From NCBI RefSeq assembly GCF_020535565.1, contig NZ_CP084758.1:3609001-3673000 (forward strand): a DNA stretch of 64,000 nucleotides. The letters are read 5' to 3'. This stretch comes from Shinella sp. XGS7 (GTDB lineage: Bacteria; Pseudomonadota; Gammaproteobacteria; Burkholderiales; Burkholderiaceae_C). Within the stretch, counting starts at the first letter, position 1. Every line of letters starts with the position of its first letter. The notes under the pieces were generated by a model. It worked only from the letters and a program-made list of their open reading frames with translations, did no database searches and was not told the DNA's origin. The translations under genes and the position numbers were made by a program. Shown here one piece after another: positions 53,738 through 62,636 of this stretch.

Positions 53738-54160
53738 ATGCGAAGCACCTTCTGGCGCCTGATGCTGGCCCTGCTGCTGGCCGTGGCCCTGCCCCTGCAG
53801 GGTTACGCCGCGCATGGCCTGCACCATTGCGCCCCGGTGCCGCCAACGGCGCTGGGCTTGGAAGCTCACGCGCATCACGCCCCGGCGTCCGAAGCCTCGC
53901 CGCATGAGCATGCGGCCCACCCTGTCGAAGTGGCTGGCCCGGATGGGCATTCCGATCAGGGCAAGACCCACGGCCAAACACATGGCACCGGCAAGTGCAG
54001 CGCCTGCGCTTCCTGCTGCAGCGGCCTGGCCCTGATCCCAGGCCTGCCCCTGCTGGACCTGCCCGCCCAGAAGCCGCTGGCCGTGGCCACCGTGCCCCCC
54101 ACCCCCGAGGGCCTGCGCCCGGGCGGCCTGGACCGACCACCTCAAAGCCTGCTCGCCTGA
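53738..54160 (+). CDS. small exported His/Cys-rich protein, CopL/DUF2946-like
   Basis: 140 residues. Signal or membrane helix at about 7-24. A His-rich middle (HGLHHC, HAHHAPASEASPHEHAAH, HSDQGKTHGQTHG) and a Cys cluster (KCSACASCCSGLALI, about 95-109) precede a Pro-rich tail. The combined His/Cys composition in a copper operon points to copper binding; it resembles CopL/DUF2946 proteins from other copper operons, but I am not certain of the family. Confidence 0.75.
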   Translation: MRSTFWRLMLALLLAVALPLQGYAAHGLHHCAPVPPTALGLEAHAHHAPASEASPHEHAAHPVEVAGPDGHSDQGKTHGQTHGTGKCSACASCCSGLALIPGLPLLDLPAQKPLAVATVPPTPEGLRPGGLDRPPQSLLA

Positions 54161-54260
54161 AGCCGCGGCCGCGGCGTCTCAAGGACGCCTGACGGACCGC
54201 GATAAGCGCCCTGCGCCCTCGTCGCAGGACCGTTCGCTCTCTTCACGCGAGATCCTGGCC

Positions 54261-54572
54261 ATGTTCGCCCTTCTGTCACGCCCTGCCCTGGCGCGGCTGT
54301 GCCTGCCGACACTGGTGCTCACGCTCCAGCTCCCGGCAGCCTTCGCCGCGCCTGAGGCCCCCCCTCCCCGCCCCCTCCCCCAAGACCCCAGCGCCGCGGT
54401 CCCACCCCTGGTCTACCGCCCGGCCCTGCAACACTACCGCCCCTTGCCCGAGCTGCAGCTGCAGCCCTGGCGCGAGAGCAATGAGCGCGTCGCCCGCATC
54501 GGCGGCTGGCGCGCCTACGCCCGCGAGGCGCAGCAGGGGGCTTCGGCCCCCGCCGCGGCGCACCAGCACTGA
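54261..54572 (+). CDS. small periplasmic protein before the TolC-like gene
   Basis: 103 residues with a signal peptide (about 1-29, ending AAFAAP), then Pro-rich sequence with PLVYRPALQHYRPLPELQLQPW and RESNERVARIGGWRAYAREAQ. It carries few His (HYR, HQH tail) and no Cys. It lies 9 bp before the TolC-like gene, so the two are probably translated together. Such a short protein commonly precedes the TolC gene in copper islands of related bacteria, by my recollection; role unknown. Confidence 0.7.
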   Translation: MFALLSRPALARLCLPTLVLTLQLPAAFAAPEAPPPRPLPQDPSAAVPPLVYRPALQHYRPLPELQLQPWRESNERVARIGGWRAYAREAQQGASAPAAAHQH

Positions 54573-54581
54573 GGGACGGCC

Positions 54582-56015
54582 ATGACATCCCTCTTCAAGA
54601 AACCGGCGCAGCTCCTGCGCCAGGGAGCCCTGCTGAGCAGCGCGGTCCTGCTGGCAGGCTGTGCCAGCCTGGGCGGCCAGGGCGGCACCGAACCCGTGCG
54701 TGAGATCGCCCGGCAGCATCTGGGACAAGACCTGGCCCTGCCGCGCAACGCGGCCGAGCAAGCCCAGGTGGCGCAGCGCGTGGACGAGCTGCTGGAGCGG
54801 CCGCTGACGGCCGAGAGCGCGGCCCAGATCGCCCTGCTCAATCACCGCGGCCTGCGCGCCAGCCTGCATGGCCTGGGCGTGGCCGAGGCCGAGCTGGTGC
54901 AGGCCAGCCGTCTGCCCAACCCGGGCTTCAGTTTCGGGCGCAGCCGCAAGGGCGAGGAGCGCGAGATCGAGCGCAAGCTCAGCCTGGATCTGGGTCATCT
55001 CATCGCCCTGCCCCTGGCCCGCCAGGTGGAAGACCGGCGCCTGGCCGCCACGCAGCGCCAGGTGGCGCAGGAGATGCTGGCCCTGGCCAGCGAAGCGCGC
55101 AAGGCCTTCTATGCCGCCGTGGCCGCCGAGCAGGGCCTGCGCTACCGCCAGGACGTGATGAGCGCCGCCGAGGCCGGGGCCGAGCTGGGCCGCCGCATGG
55201 CCCAGACCGGCAACTGGAGCCGCCTGCAGCAGGCGCGCGAGCAGGCCTTCTACAGCGAGGCCGCCCTGAACAGCGCCCGCGCCCAGCAGGCCAAAGTGGC
55301 AGCGCGCGAGCGCCTGAGCCGGCTGCTGGGACTGTGGGGCCCGCAGATCGAGTTCCGCCTGCCCGAGCGCTTGCCCGAGCTGCCCGACAGCCCCCGCGAG
55401 GCGCGCGATCTGGAAGCCCTGGCCCTGAGCCAGCGCCTGGATGTGCAGGCCGCCAAGGCCCAGGCCGAGGCCACGGCACGCAGCCTGGGCCTGAGCCGGG
55501 TGACCCGCTTCATCAACGTGCTGGAGCTGGACCTCAAGCGCAATAGCAGCAGCGAGGGCAGCCGCCAGCGCGGCTACGAGATCAGCCTCGAGCTGCCGCT
55601 CTTCGACTGGGGCGATGCGCGGGTGGCCCGGGCCGAGAGCCTGTACCGACAAAGCCTGGAGCGCACCGCGCAGACCGCCATCGAGGCCCGCTCCGAGCTG
55701 CGCGAGGCCTACCAGGCTTACCGCGCAGCCTATGAGATTGCGCGTCACTACCGCGAGGAAGCCGTGCCCCTGGCCCGCCGCATCTCCGAGGAAAACCTGC
55801 TGCGCTACAACGGCATGTTCATCGGGGTCTTCGAGCTGCTGGCCGATGCGCGGGCCCAGATCGCCACGGTCAATGCCGCAATGGACGCCCAGCGCGACTT
55901 CTGGATCGCCCAGGCCGATCTGGACATGGCCCTGCTGGGCAAGCCCAGTCTCTCGGCCGCCAGCGCGCCCACCGGCCCCGGCGCCGCCGCGGCCGCCGCG
56001 ACCGCCGCCCACTGA
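54582..56015 (+). CDS. TolC-family outer membrane lipoprotein of the copper island
   Basis: 477 residues. A lipobox LLAGC (Cys about residue 27) marks it as a lipoprotein like CusC. Two TolC repeats are visible: IALLNHRGLRASLHGLGVAEAELVQASRLPNPGFSFG (in parts) and the second around residues 250-440 (DVQAAKAQAEATARSLGLSRV, SLELPLFDWGDARVARAES). CusA and CusB are not next to it, so it may serve a pump encoded elsewhere. It is followed after 23 bp by the multicopper oxidase gene. Confidence 0.88.
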   Translation: MTSLFKKPAQLLRQGALLSSAVLLAGCASLGGQGGTEPVREIARQHLGQDLALPRNAAEQAQVAQRVDELLERPLTAESAAQIALLNHRGLRASLHGLGVAEAELVQASRLPNPGFSFGRSRKGEEREIERKLSLDLGHLIALPLARQVEDRRLAATQRQVAQEMLALASEARKAFYAAVAAEQGLRYRQDVMSAAEAGAELGRRMAQTGNWSRLQQAREQAFYSEAALNSARAQQAKVAARERLSRLLGLWGPQIEFRLPERLPELPDSPREARDLEALALSQRLDVQAAKAQAEATARSLGLSRVTRFINVLELDLKRNSSSEGSRQRGYEISLELPLFDWGDARVARAESLYRQSLERTAQTAIEARSELREAYQAYRAAYEIARHYREEAVPLARRISEENLLRYNGMFIGVFELLADARAQIATVNAAMDAQRDFWIAQADLDMALLGKPSLSAASAPTGPGAAAAAATAAH

Positions 56016-56038
56016 ACCCCGACGGAGCACACAAGACC

Positions 56039-57459
56039 ATGGTTTCCCGACGTGATTTCTTCCGCGCCGGTGGCGCGATCGGCGCCAGCGTGGCCGCCAG
56101 CGCGGTGAGCAAGGTGGCCCTGGCCGCCCTGCCCGAGCCGGTGCTGCAGGCCAGCCCTGACACGATGCCGCCGCTGCTGCCCGCCACGGTCCGGACTACA
56201 CCCCCGTCGTAACGCTGAACGGCTGGACATTGCCCTACCGCATGAACAATGGCGTCAAAGAGTTCCACCTTGTCGCGGAGCCTGTCGAGCGCGAGATGGC
56301 GGAAGGCATGACAGCCTATCTCTGGGGGTACAACGGCCAGTCCCCGGGACCGACAATTGAGGCGGTCGAGGGGGACCGTGTTCGCATTTTTGTGACCAAC
56401 AAGCTGCCGGAGCACACAACCATCCACTGGCACGGGATGATCCTCCCGTCAGGCATGGACGGTGTCGGTGGTCTGTCACAGCCCCACATCCCCGTCGGCA
56501 AGACGTTCGTCTACGAGTTCGATCTCGTGAAGTCCGGCACCTTCATGTACCACCCGCACTCGGACGAAATGGTCCAGATGGCGATGGGCATGATGGGGTT
56601 CTTTGTTATTCACCCAAAGGACCCGAAGTTCATGCCCGTCGACCGGGACTTCGTATTTCTGCTCAGTGGCTACGACATCGATCCCGGGACTTACGTCCCG
56701 CGTGTCATGGAAATGACGGACTTCAACCTGTGGACCTGGAATAGCCGTGTCTTCCCTGGCATCGATCCGTTGGTCGTCTCCAAGGACGATAGGGTGCGTG
56801 TGCGCGTCGGCAACCTGACGATGACCAACCACCCGATCCACATGCACGGATATGATTTCGAGGTGACGTGCACCGACGGTGGCCCGGTGCCCCGAAGCGC
56901 GCGCTGGCCCGAGGTCACGACCGATGTGGCGGTGGGCCAGATGCGCCAGATCGAGTTCATCGCCGACGAGCCGGGCGACTGGGCCTTTCACTGCCACAAG
57001 AGCCACCACACCATGAACGCCATGGGCCACGATGTGCCCACCCTGATCGGCGTGGACCACCGCGAGGTGGTGAAGAAGATCAGCAAGCTGGTGCCCGACT
57101 ACATGGTGATGGGCGAGCGCGGCATGGCAGACATGGCCGAGATGGAGATGCCCCTGCCCGACAACACCCTGCCCATGATGACGGGCCAGGGCCCTTTTGG
57201 CGGCGTGGAGATGGGCGGCATGTTCAGCGTGCTCAAGGTGCGCAAGGACCAGAAACCCGGCGACTACAGCGACCCCGGCTGGTACCGCCACCCGCCGGGC
57301 GAGGTGGCCTTCGAGTGGAGCGGTGCCCTGCCCGAGCCGGCCCGCTTTGCCGCAGAAGGCGGGCGTTCAATGCCGCGCCAGCTGCCGGCCGGCACGAGCG
57401 CCAGCACCCCCACAGAGCTGCGCGCGCGCAAGCCCGGCAGCAGCCCTCACTCGCACTGA
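56039..57459 (+). pseudogene. multicopper oxidase of the copper island, frameshifted after the signal peptide
   Basis: Expected to oxidise Cu(I) in the periplasm. ATG 56039 begins a Tat signal (SRRDFFRAGGAIGASVAASA, cleavage near ALA at about 29), then the frame runs into a stop at 56210-56212. The rest of the protein is in another frame. Adding one G near 56188 joins them into one 473-residue protein. Copper sites are present downstream: HWHG, HPHSDE, HPIHMHGYDFEV and HCHKSHHTMNAMGHD. Bases about 56190-56890 differ in codon use from both flanks (GTC for Val, CTC/CTT for Leu, lower GC). Without readthrough only the unsignalled part from 56230/56242 could be made. Confidence 0.88.
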
Positions 57460-57475
57460 TTTTCTGGAGACATAC

Positions 57476-58024
57476 ATGCGCAAAAGAAACTTCCTGGCCG
57501 CCATCACCCTGTTGGGGAGCAGCCTGGGCGCCCTGGCCCATGGCGAGGCCGGCCATGTCGGCCCGCTCCGGCTGGAGCAGCAGGACTGGGGCATTGCCGC
57601 CGAGGCGGCGCAGGCCCGTCGCACCATCGCGGTCAGCATGAACGACGCGATGCGCTTCACGCCGGCGCGCATCGCGCTGCGCCAGGGCGAGACGGTGCGC
57701 TTCCTGATCCGCAACGAGGGTCAGCTCATGCATGAGTTCGTCATCGGCACCCGCAAGGCGCTGGACGCTCACGCCGAGATGATGATCAAGCACCCCGGCA
57801 TGGAGCATGACGAGCCTTATATGGCCCATGTGGCCCCGGGCCAGACCGGCGAAATCGTCTGGACCTTCAACCGCGCCGGCGAGTTCGACTTCGCCTGCCT
57901 GATCGCCGGCCACTACCAGGCCGGCATGGTCGGAAAGATCAAGGTGATCGCCAGCAGCCCGTCTGCCAAGCCGGTCAAAGCCCAAACCCAAACCCAAGCC
58001 CCCCACGCTGAGCACAAGCACTGA
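57476..58024 (+). CDS. exported cupredoxin-like copper-binding protein
   Basis: 182 residues. Signal peptide about 1-20 (ITLLGSSLGALAHGEAGHVG). The cupredoxin core has MNDAMRFTPARIALRQGETVRFLIRNEGQLMHEFVIGTRKALDAH (in parts; His in LMHEF) and the C-terminal copper motif FACLIAGHYQAGMVGKIKV (Cys, His and Met in the usual C-x3-5-H-x4-M order). His-rich N- and C-termini (AEHKH) are typical of this family. It follows the oxidase by 16 bp with GGAG before the start. Confidence 0.92.
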   Translation: MRKRNFLAAITLLGSSLGALAHGEAGHVGPLRLEQQDWGIAAEAAQARRTIAVSMNDAMRFTPARIALRQGETVRFLIRNEGQLMHEFVIGTRKALDAHAEMMIKHPGMEHDEPYMAHVAPGQTGEIVWTFNRAGEFDFACLIAGHYQAGMVGKIKVIASSPSAKPVKAQTQTQAPHAEHKH

Positions 58025-58043
58025 CCCCCGCCAAGGAGCCCCC

Positions 58044-58346
58044 ATGAAGACTCTCCAAAATATCGGCCTGGCCGCCCTGATCGGCCTGGGCTCTTCCCTG
58101 TCAGTCATCGCCCAGGACGGCGCGCTGAGCGAGGGCGAGATCCGCAAGATCGACCGCGACAACAAGAAGATCACCCTCAAGCACGGGGAGATCAAGAACC
58201 TGGACATGCCGGGCATGACCATGGTGTTCCAGCTCAGGGAAGCGGCCATGGCCGATCAGCTCAAGGTCGGCGACAAGGTCCGCTTCCGCGCCGAGAAGTC
58301 CGCCAGCGGCTTCATGGTCACCGAACTGCAAGCCGCGGCCCAGTGA
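58044..58346 (+). CDS. CusF-like periplasmic copper-binding protein
   Basis: 100 residues. Signal peptide about 1-23, then an OB-fold with GEIRKIDRDNKKITLKHGEIKNLDMPGMTMVFQL, where the Met-rich DMPGMTMVF and the upstream His fit the CusF copper site (His, two Met, Trp; here the Trp is not seen). CusF hands Cu(I) to the Cus pump. The start is 19 bp after the cupredoxin stop, with AAGGAG before it. Its stop overlaps the next gene's first codons. Confidence 0.92.
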   Translation: MKTLQNIGLAALIGLGSSLSVIAQDGALSEGEIRKIDRDNKKITLKHGEIKNLDMPGMTMVFQLREAAMADQLKVGDKVRFRAEKSASGFMVTELQAAAQ

Positions 58347-58348
58347 CG

Positions 58349-58858
58349 ATGAAGACCGCAAGACCCAGCCTGCTCACACGGCGGCAGCTGCTGGCGGGCG
58401 CCGCCGCCCTGCTCGCCCCCGCCCTGGTGCAGGCCACCGGTTCGGCGGCGCCCCTGGTCGAGATCTGGAAGGATCCGGACTGCGGCTGCTGCCAGGACTG
58501 GGTGCTGCATCTGCAGGCCGCCGGCCTGCGCACCCGGGTGGATGATGTGGGCAATGCCGCCATGCGCAAACGCCTGGGCATAGACCTCAAATACGGCTCC
58601 TGCCACACCGCCCGGGTGGGCGGCTATGCCCTCGAAGGCCATGTGCCGGCGCGCGAGATCCTGCGCCTGCTCAAGGAGCGGCCCCAGGCCCTGGGCCTGG
58701 CCGTGCCCGGCATGCCCATAGGCTCACCGGGCATGGACGGTCCGGTCTATGAAGGACGCCGCGATGCCTACGAGGTGCTTTTGCTGGGCCGGGACGGCAG
58801 CGCCCGCGTCTACCAGCACTACCCCAAGGGCGGGGTCGCGGCACGCATCAGGATCTGA
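58349..58858 (+). CDS. DUF411 metal-binding exported protein
   Basis: 169 residues. A Tat-like signal (TRRQLLAGAAALLAPALVQA, about 9-28) is followed by the DUF411 domain with VEIWKDPDCGCCQDWVLHLQAAG (Cys triad in DCGCC) and YGSCHTARVGGYALEGHVPAREI. This family occurs in copper operons and is thought to bind or pass copper. The start is uncertain between GTG 58343 and ATG 58349; I use the ATG. It is the last plus-strand gene of the island. Confidence 0.9.
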   Translation: MKTARPSLLTRRQLLAGAAALLAPALVQATGSAAPLVEIWKDPDCGCCQDWVLHLQAAGLRTRVDDVGNAAMRKRLGIDLKYGSCHTARVGGYALEGHVPAREILRLLKERPQALGLAVPGMPIGSPGMDGPVYEGRRDAYEVLLLGRDGSARVYQHYPKGGVAARIRI

Positions 58859-58863
58859 TGCGC

Positions 58864-59955
58864 TCAGAGGCTGCCGGCCGCCTCGGGCGGCAGCAGCAGC
58901 TGCTGCACCTGCTGACGGTGCAGGCCCTGCACGGCCGGCGCCAGGGCGCTGAGCCGGCCATAGTCCATGGCCGGCAGGCGCGGGCTGCGCGCGAATTCGG
59001 CGGCGAAGCGGTGCACCGCCTCGGCCTGGGCCTCGGCGCTGCCGGCCGAGTCGCCCAGCTTGCGCGCCTGGTCCAGGCGCTGGCCCAGGGCCTGACGGGC
59101 GCGCTGCACGCGGGCCTGGGCATCCAGCACCTGGACCAGGCTGCGGCGCTGGGCCTCGGGGCCGTCCAGCTTCCAGCCCTGGGGAGCCAGGGCCTCGGGT
59201 GCCGGGTCCAGCACCGCGCGCACCATCTGGCCGCTGGGGAAGCGCTTGCCATCGCCGCGCAGGGCCAGGCCCTCGCGCAAGGCCGGCCAGGCCGATTCCT
59301 CCACGCTGAACTGCAGCTCGCCGCCCTGGGTCTCCACCCGCAGGCCGGTGGGTGCCAGCGCGCGTTGCAGGCTCTGCAGGGCCGGCTGCAGGCCGCGACC
59401 GTCCAGCGGCACCAGCAGCGGCCGCGGCTGGCCCGGCAGGGACAGGCGCAGGGTTTCGCTGCCCTCGGAGGCGAGGCTGTTCATGTCCAGACCGCGCAGC
59501 CGGAAGCGCTGGCGCGCGCTCTCGCCCTCGGGCGCGGGCAGCAGCCGGGCATCCAGCTGGCCACCGGCCTCGGCCGCGCGCTGGGCCCAGAGCTGGCGCA
59601 GGGTGTCGAGCTGGGGCTGCAGGGATGCTCCCTCCCCCTGCGGCCGGGCCAGCTGCTGGCTCAGGCCGCTTTTGAGCTGCTGCAGGCTGGCGCCCAGACG
59701 CTCCAGATAGTCCTGGCCCTGCTGCAGGGCGCCCAGCTGCTGCTGCAGGCCCGGCTCGCGCAGAGCGTTCGCCAGGGTGTTGCGCGGGCCGCCGCGCGGC
59801 GCCTGATCGTAGGCCCGGGCCGTGCCGGCAGCGCGTTCGGGCGCCGGCACGCGCTGCACCGGCGCCACCGCGCTGGTGCGCTGGGCAGCGTCGCTGCCGC
59901 CCAGGGTAGTGGCGGTGCTGCGCGTCGGGGTCTGGATGGGCGGGGTGTTCAGCAA
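58864..59955 (-). CDS. unrecognised protein at the end of the flagellar gene run
   Basis: 363 residues, Gln/Leu/Arg-rich, without signal peptide or membrane segment. It begins MLNTPPIQTPTRSTATTLGG and has long helical parts (LQQQLGALQQGQDYLERLGASLQQLKSGLSQQLA in parts, and VQVLDAQARVQRARQALGQRLD). It lies 22 bp after flgL on the same strand, so it should be co-transcribed with the hook-filament junction genes. A flagellar role (export, assembly or filament-associated) is inferred from position only. Confidence 0.65.
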   Translation of the reverse strand: MLNTPPIQTPTRSTATTLGGSDAAQRTSAVAPVQRVPAPERAAGTARAYDQAPRGGPRNTLANALREPGLQQQLGALQQGQDYLERLGASLQQLKSGLSQQLARPQGEGASLQPQLDTLRQLWAQRAAEAGGQLDARLLPAPEGESARQRFRLRGLDMNSLASEGSETLRLSLPGQPRPLLVPLDGRGLQPALQSLQRALAPTGLRVETQGGELQFSVEESAWPALREGLALRGDGKRFPSGQMVRAVLDPAPEALAPQGWKLDGPEAQRRSLVQVLDAQARVQRARQALGQRLDQARKLGDSAGSAEAQAEAVHRFAAEFARSPRLPAMDYGRLSALAPAVQGLHRQQVQQLLLPPEAAGSL

Positions 59956-59977
59956 GGCGGGCCGGGGTGTAGAGGGA

Positions 59978-60868
59978 TCAGAGAACGTTGAACAGGCTCA
60001 GGGTGCTGACCTTGGCATAGGCTTTCTGCGTGGCCTGCACGGCGACCGTGTAGCCATTCAGGCGCACCGCGGCCTCGGAGTAGTCCAGGGCGCCCAGATC
60101 CAGCGAGGCCTGCTGGTTGGACAGGCTCACCGAGGCGTGGCTGTCGTCCAGGGTGTTCAGGATGTTCTGGCGGCGGCCCAGATCGGCCACATGGGCGGAG
60201 ATGCCGTTGAGGGCCAGATCCAGATCACCCAGCGGGGCGCTGCCGATGCGGGTGCCGGCCGAGAGGTCGGCCACCACCTGGTCGAGCTTGTTCAGATAGT
60301 CGTAGAAGGTTTCCAGCGAGACATTGCCGGCCACCGTGATGTCGGTACCCACCGAAACCTGCTGCTGCTCGTCATTGACGCCGGCCCCGGCGCTGTAGCG
60401 GCCGCCCACTGCGGCGGCGGCGTTGAAGACCACGGTGTCGCTCAGCGTGGCGGTGCCGGAGAAGATGAAGCGGCCCTCGGCGTTCTTGCTATTGGCCACA
60501 TGGAAGAGGCTGTCGCGCAGGGTGGCCAGCGAGGCCGACATGGCCTTCAGATCTTCGGGCGTGTTGCTGCCGTCGGCCGCCCAGACCAGCAGATCGCGGG
60601 CCATGCCCAGGTCCTGTTCCATGCTGCCCAGGATGGCCTCGCTATTGCGCAGGCGCGCCTGCAGCGCGCCGATATTGTTGCGGTACTGGCCCAGGGCCGA
60701 TTCCTCGCGCGCCAGGCGGGCCAGGCGCACGGTGGCGATGGTGTCGTCCGAGGGCACCTGCACGCGCTTGCCCGAGGCCAGCTGCTGCATCACCTGCGTG
60801 AGCCCGCTGTTGGCGGTCTGCAGGGCGGTGTTCATGGTGGCGTGGTACTGATTGCTGGCGATGCGCAT
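59978..60868 (-). CDS. flgL: flagellar hook-associated protein 3 FlgL
   Basis: Joins hook and filament. 296 residues, short for the family. N-terminal MRIASNQYHATMNTALQTANSGLTQVMQQLASGKRV (in parts) with the flagellin-like helix and the C-terminal AAVRLNGYTVAVQATQKAYAKVSTLSLFNVL are conserved. Between them a variable domain includes SNTPEDLKAMSASLATLRDSL. It follows flgK after 20 bp. Confidence 0.93.
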   Translation of the reverse strand: MRIASNQYHATMNTALQTANSGLTQVMQQLASGKRVQVPSDDTIATVRLARLAREESALGQYRNNIGALQARLRNSEAILGSMEQDLGMARDLLVWAADGSNTPEDLKAMSASLATLRDSLFHVANSKNAEGRFIFSGTATLSDTVVFNAAAAVGGRYSAGAGVNDEQQQVSVGTDITVAGNVSLETFYDYLNKLDQVVADLSAGTRIGSAPLGDLDLALNGISAHVADLGRRQNILNTLDDSHASVSLSNQQASLDLGALDYSEAAVRLNGYTVAVQATQKAYAKVSTLSLFNVL

Positions 60869-60888
60869 ATGGGGCTCCTTGCTCGCGG

Positions 60889-62238
60889 TCAGGCCATGGC
60901 CAGCAGGCTGTCGAAGAGCTGGTTGGCCACAGCCACCACCTTCATATTCGCCTCGTACATCTGCTTGTACTGCATCAGGCTGATGGCCTCTTCGTCGCTG
61001 TTGACGCCGCTGGTGGACTTCCAGTTCTCCTCGGACTGATCGCGCACCGTCTGCGCCGTCTTCTGGCCGGCGATGTTCTGCTGGCTCTGCACGCCCAGCT
61101 TGCCGACCAGCTGGGTGAACACATCGCCCAGCTTGGTGCCGCCCACATTCACGCTGTCGCGCAGCGCGATCAGCTTGCCCAGGTTCTCGCTATTGCCGGC
61201 CGCGCTGCCGGTCTTGGCGAAGGCCAGTTGCTGGGGCTTGAGCGCGCTGTTGATGCTGACGCGGCCGTCCGCGCCCACCGGGGCGAACAGGGCAGCCCCC
61301 GGATTGCCGGCCATGTCCTGGCCGGCGGCCAGCTGGCTGTTCACGGCGGTGACCAGGCCATCGGCCAGGTCGCGCAGCTGGGTCTGCATGGGTGCGACCA
61401 CGCTGCGCATGAACTCGCGCAGACCGCCCAGCTGGCCGGCCAGCTCGGACTCCTTGACCTCGAAACTGCTGCCCGAGAACTGCAGCATCATCACGCCGGT
61501 GGCGGTGTTGATGTCCACGCTGCCGGCCTCGGAGCCGATCACCAGGGGCTGGCCGTTCTTCATGGAGACGCTGGCGCTGCCATCGGGTTGCTCCACCACC
61601 TGCAGGCCCACCAGGCTGGACAGGGCGTCGATGCGCTGCTCGCGCGCATCCTGCAGGCCCGAGACATTGATGCCGGTGGCGCGGCCGGCGGCGATCTGCT
61701 TGTTCAGCAGGGCGATGTCGGCGGCGTAGCCATTGATCTGCTTGGCGGCGGCGGACTGCTGCTCATTGACCGCGCGGGTCTGGGTGCTCAGCAGCTGCTG
61801 CATGCTGTTGAAGCGGCGGGCCAGGCTTTCGGCCGTGGTCAGCACCTGGGAGCGCAGGGGCACCGAGTCGGGCTCCACGCTGGCGGCATTGAGCGCGGCA
61901 AAGAAGGCATCCATGCCCTGGTTGATATTGGCCGTGTCGTCGGCCATCACCTGCTCGAGCTGGTTCAGATAGGGCTGGGCCGCGCTGTAGTGGCCCAGAT
62001 TGCTGGCCGCCTGCCACATCTGCTGAGACTTGTAGCCGTCGGCAAAGCGCAGCAGGCCCGAGACCTGCACGCCCGCCCCGGCGCTGCCCTGGCCGCGGGC
62101 GCCGGAGAGCACCGAGTTCAGCAGCACGCCCTGGCGGGTGTAGCCCGGGGTCATCGCATTGGCGATGTTCTGGCTGTTGGTGCTGAGGGCCGCCTGGGCG
62201 GCGATGGCGCCCGACAGGGCATTGTTGATGAGGCTCAT
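60889..62238 (-). CDS. flgK: flagellar hook-associated protein 1 FlgK
   Basis: 449 residues. N-terminal signature NNALSGAIAAQAALSTNSQNIANAMTPGYTRQ (in parts), then the D1 helices, and the C-terminal SGVNSDEEAISLMQYKQMYEANMKVVAVANQLFDSLLAM (in parts). It is shorter than most FlgK, with a reduced outer domain. It overlaps flgJ by 4 bp. Confidence 0.95.
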   Translation of the reverse strand: MSLINNALSGAIAAQAALSTNSQNIANAMTPGYTRQGVLLNSVLSGARGQGSAGAGVQVSGLLRFADGYKSQQMWQAASNLGHYSAAQPYLNQLEQVMADDTANINQGMDAFFAALNAASVEPDSVPLRSQVLTTAESLARRFNSMQQLLSTQTRAVNEQQSAAAKQINGYAADIALLNKQIAAGRATGINVSGLQDAREQRIDALSSLVGLQVVEQPDGSASVSMKNGQPLVIGSEAGSVDINTATGVMMLQFSGSSFEVKESELAGQLGGLREFMRSVVAPMQTQLRDLADGLVTAVNSQLAAGQDMAGNPGAALFAPVGADGRVSINSALKPQQLAFAKTGSAAGNSENLGKLIALRDSVNVGGTKLGDVFTQLVGKLGVQSQQNIAGQKTAQTVRDQSEENWKSTSGVNSDEEAISLMQYKQMYEANMKVVAVANQLFDSLLAMA

Positions 62239-62621
62239 GGCTGTGCGGCGCGGGGCGCTTGCGAGCCGTCGGGGCCCGCTTCAGAAGAAGAAGGCGACCC
62301 GGCGGGCGCCGCACTTAAACCCACACTGGGCAAGACCTGCTTGAGCATCAGGTCGGCAATGCCAAAGGCGCGCTGGCCGGCCATGGCGTCGGCCACCAGG
62401 CCGTCGGCCAGGTCCAGCATGTCCTCGTTGACCTTGTTCTTCAGTGGGCTGTCCTCGTCGGCCAGCACCCGGGTGGCCGAGCGCATCTGGCTCATCATCT
62501 GCTTGATGAAGAAGGCCTCGAACTTGACGGCGGCGTCGGTGGCGCGCTGGCGCAGGCGACCGGCCTCATCCTGGGGCGCGCCCAGGCCGGCGGGGCCTTG
62601 CAGGGAGTTTTCGATGCTCAT
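62235..62621 (-). CDS. flgJ: short FlgJ-like rod-binding protein
   Basis: 128 residues. The rod-binding domain is present: AAVKFEAFFIKQMMSQMRSATRVLAD and LDLADGLVADAMAGQRAFGIADLMLKQVLP (in parts). The C-terminal muramidase domain of enteric FlgJ is absent; a separate enzyme may supply that activity, as in several lateral flagellar systems. It overlaps flgK by 4 bp and follows flgI by 15 bp. Confidence 0.9.
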   Translation of the reverse strand: MSIENSLQGPAGLGAPQDEAGRLRQRATDAAVKFEAFFIKQMMSQMRSATRVLADEDSPLKNKVNEDMLDLADGLVADAMAGQRAFGIADLMLKQVLPSVGLSAAPAGSPSSSEAGPDGSQAPRAAQP

Positions 62622-62636
62622 GGCGGGCTCGCGTGC

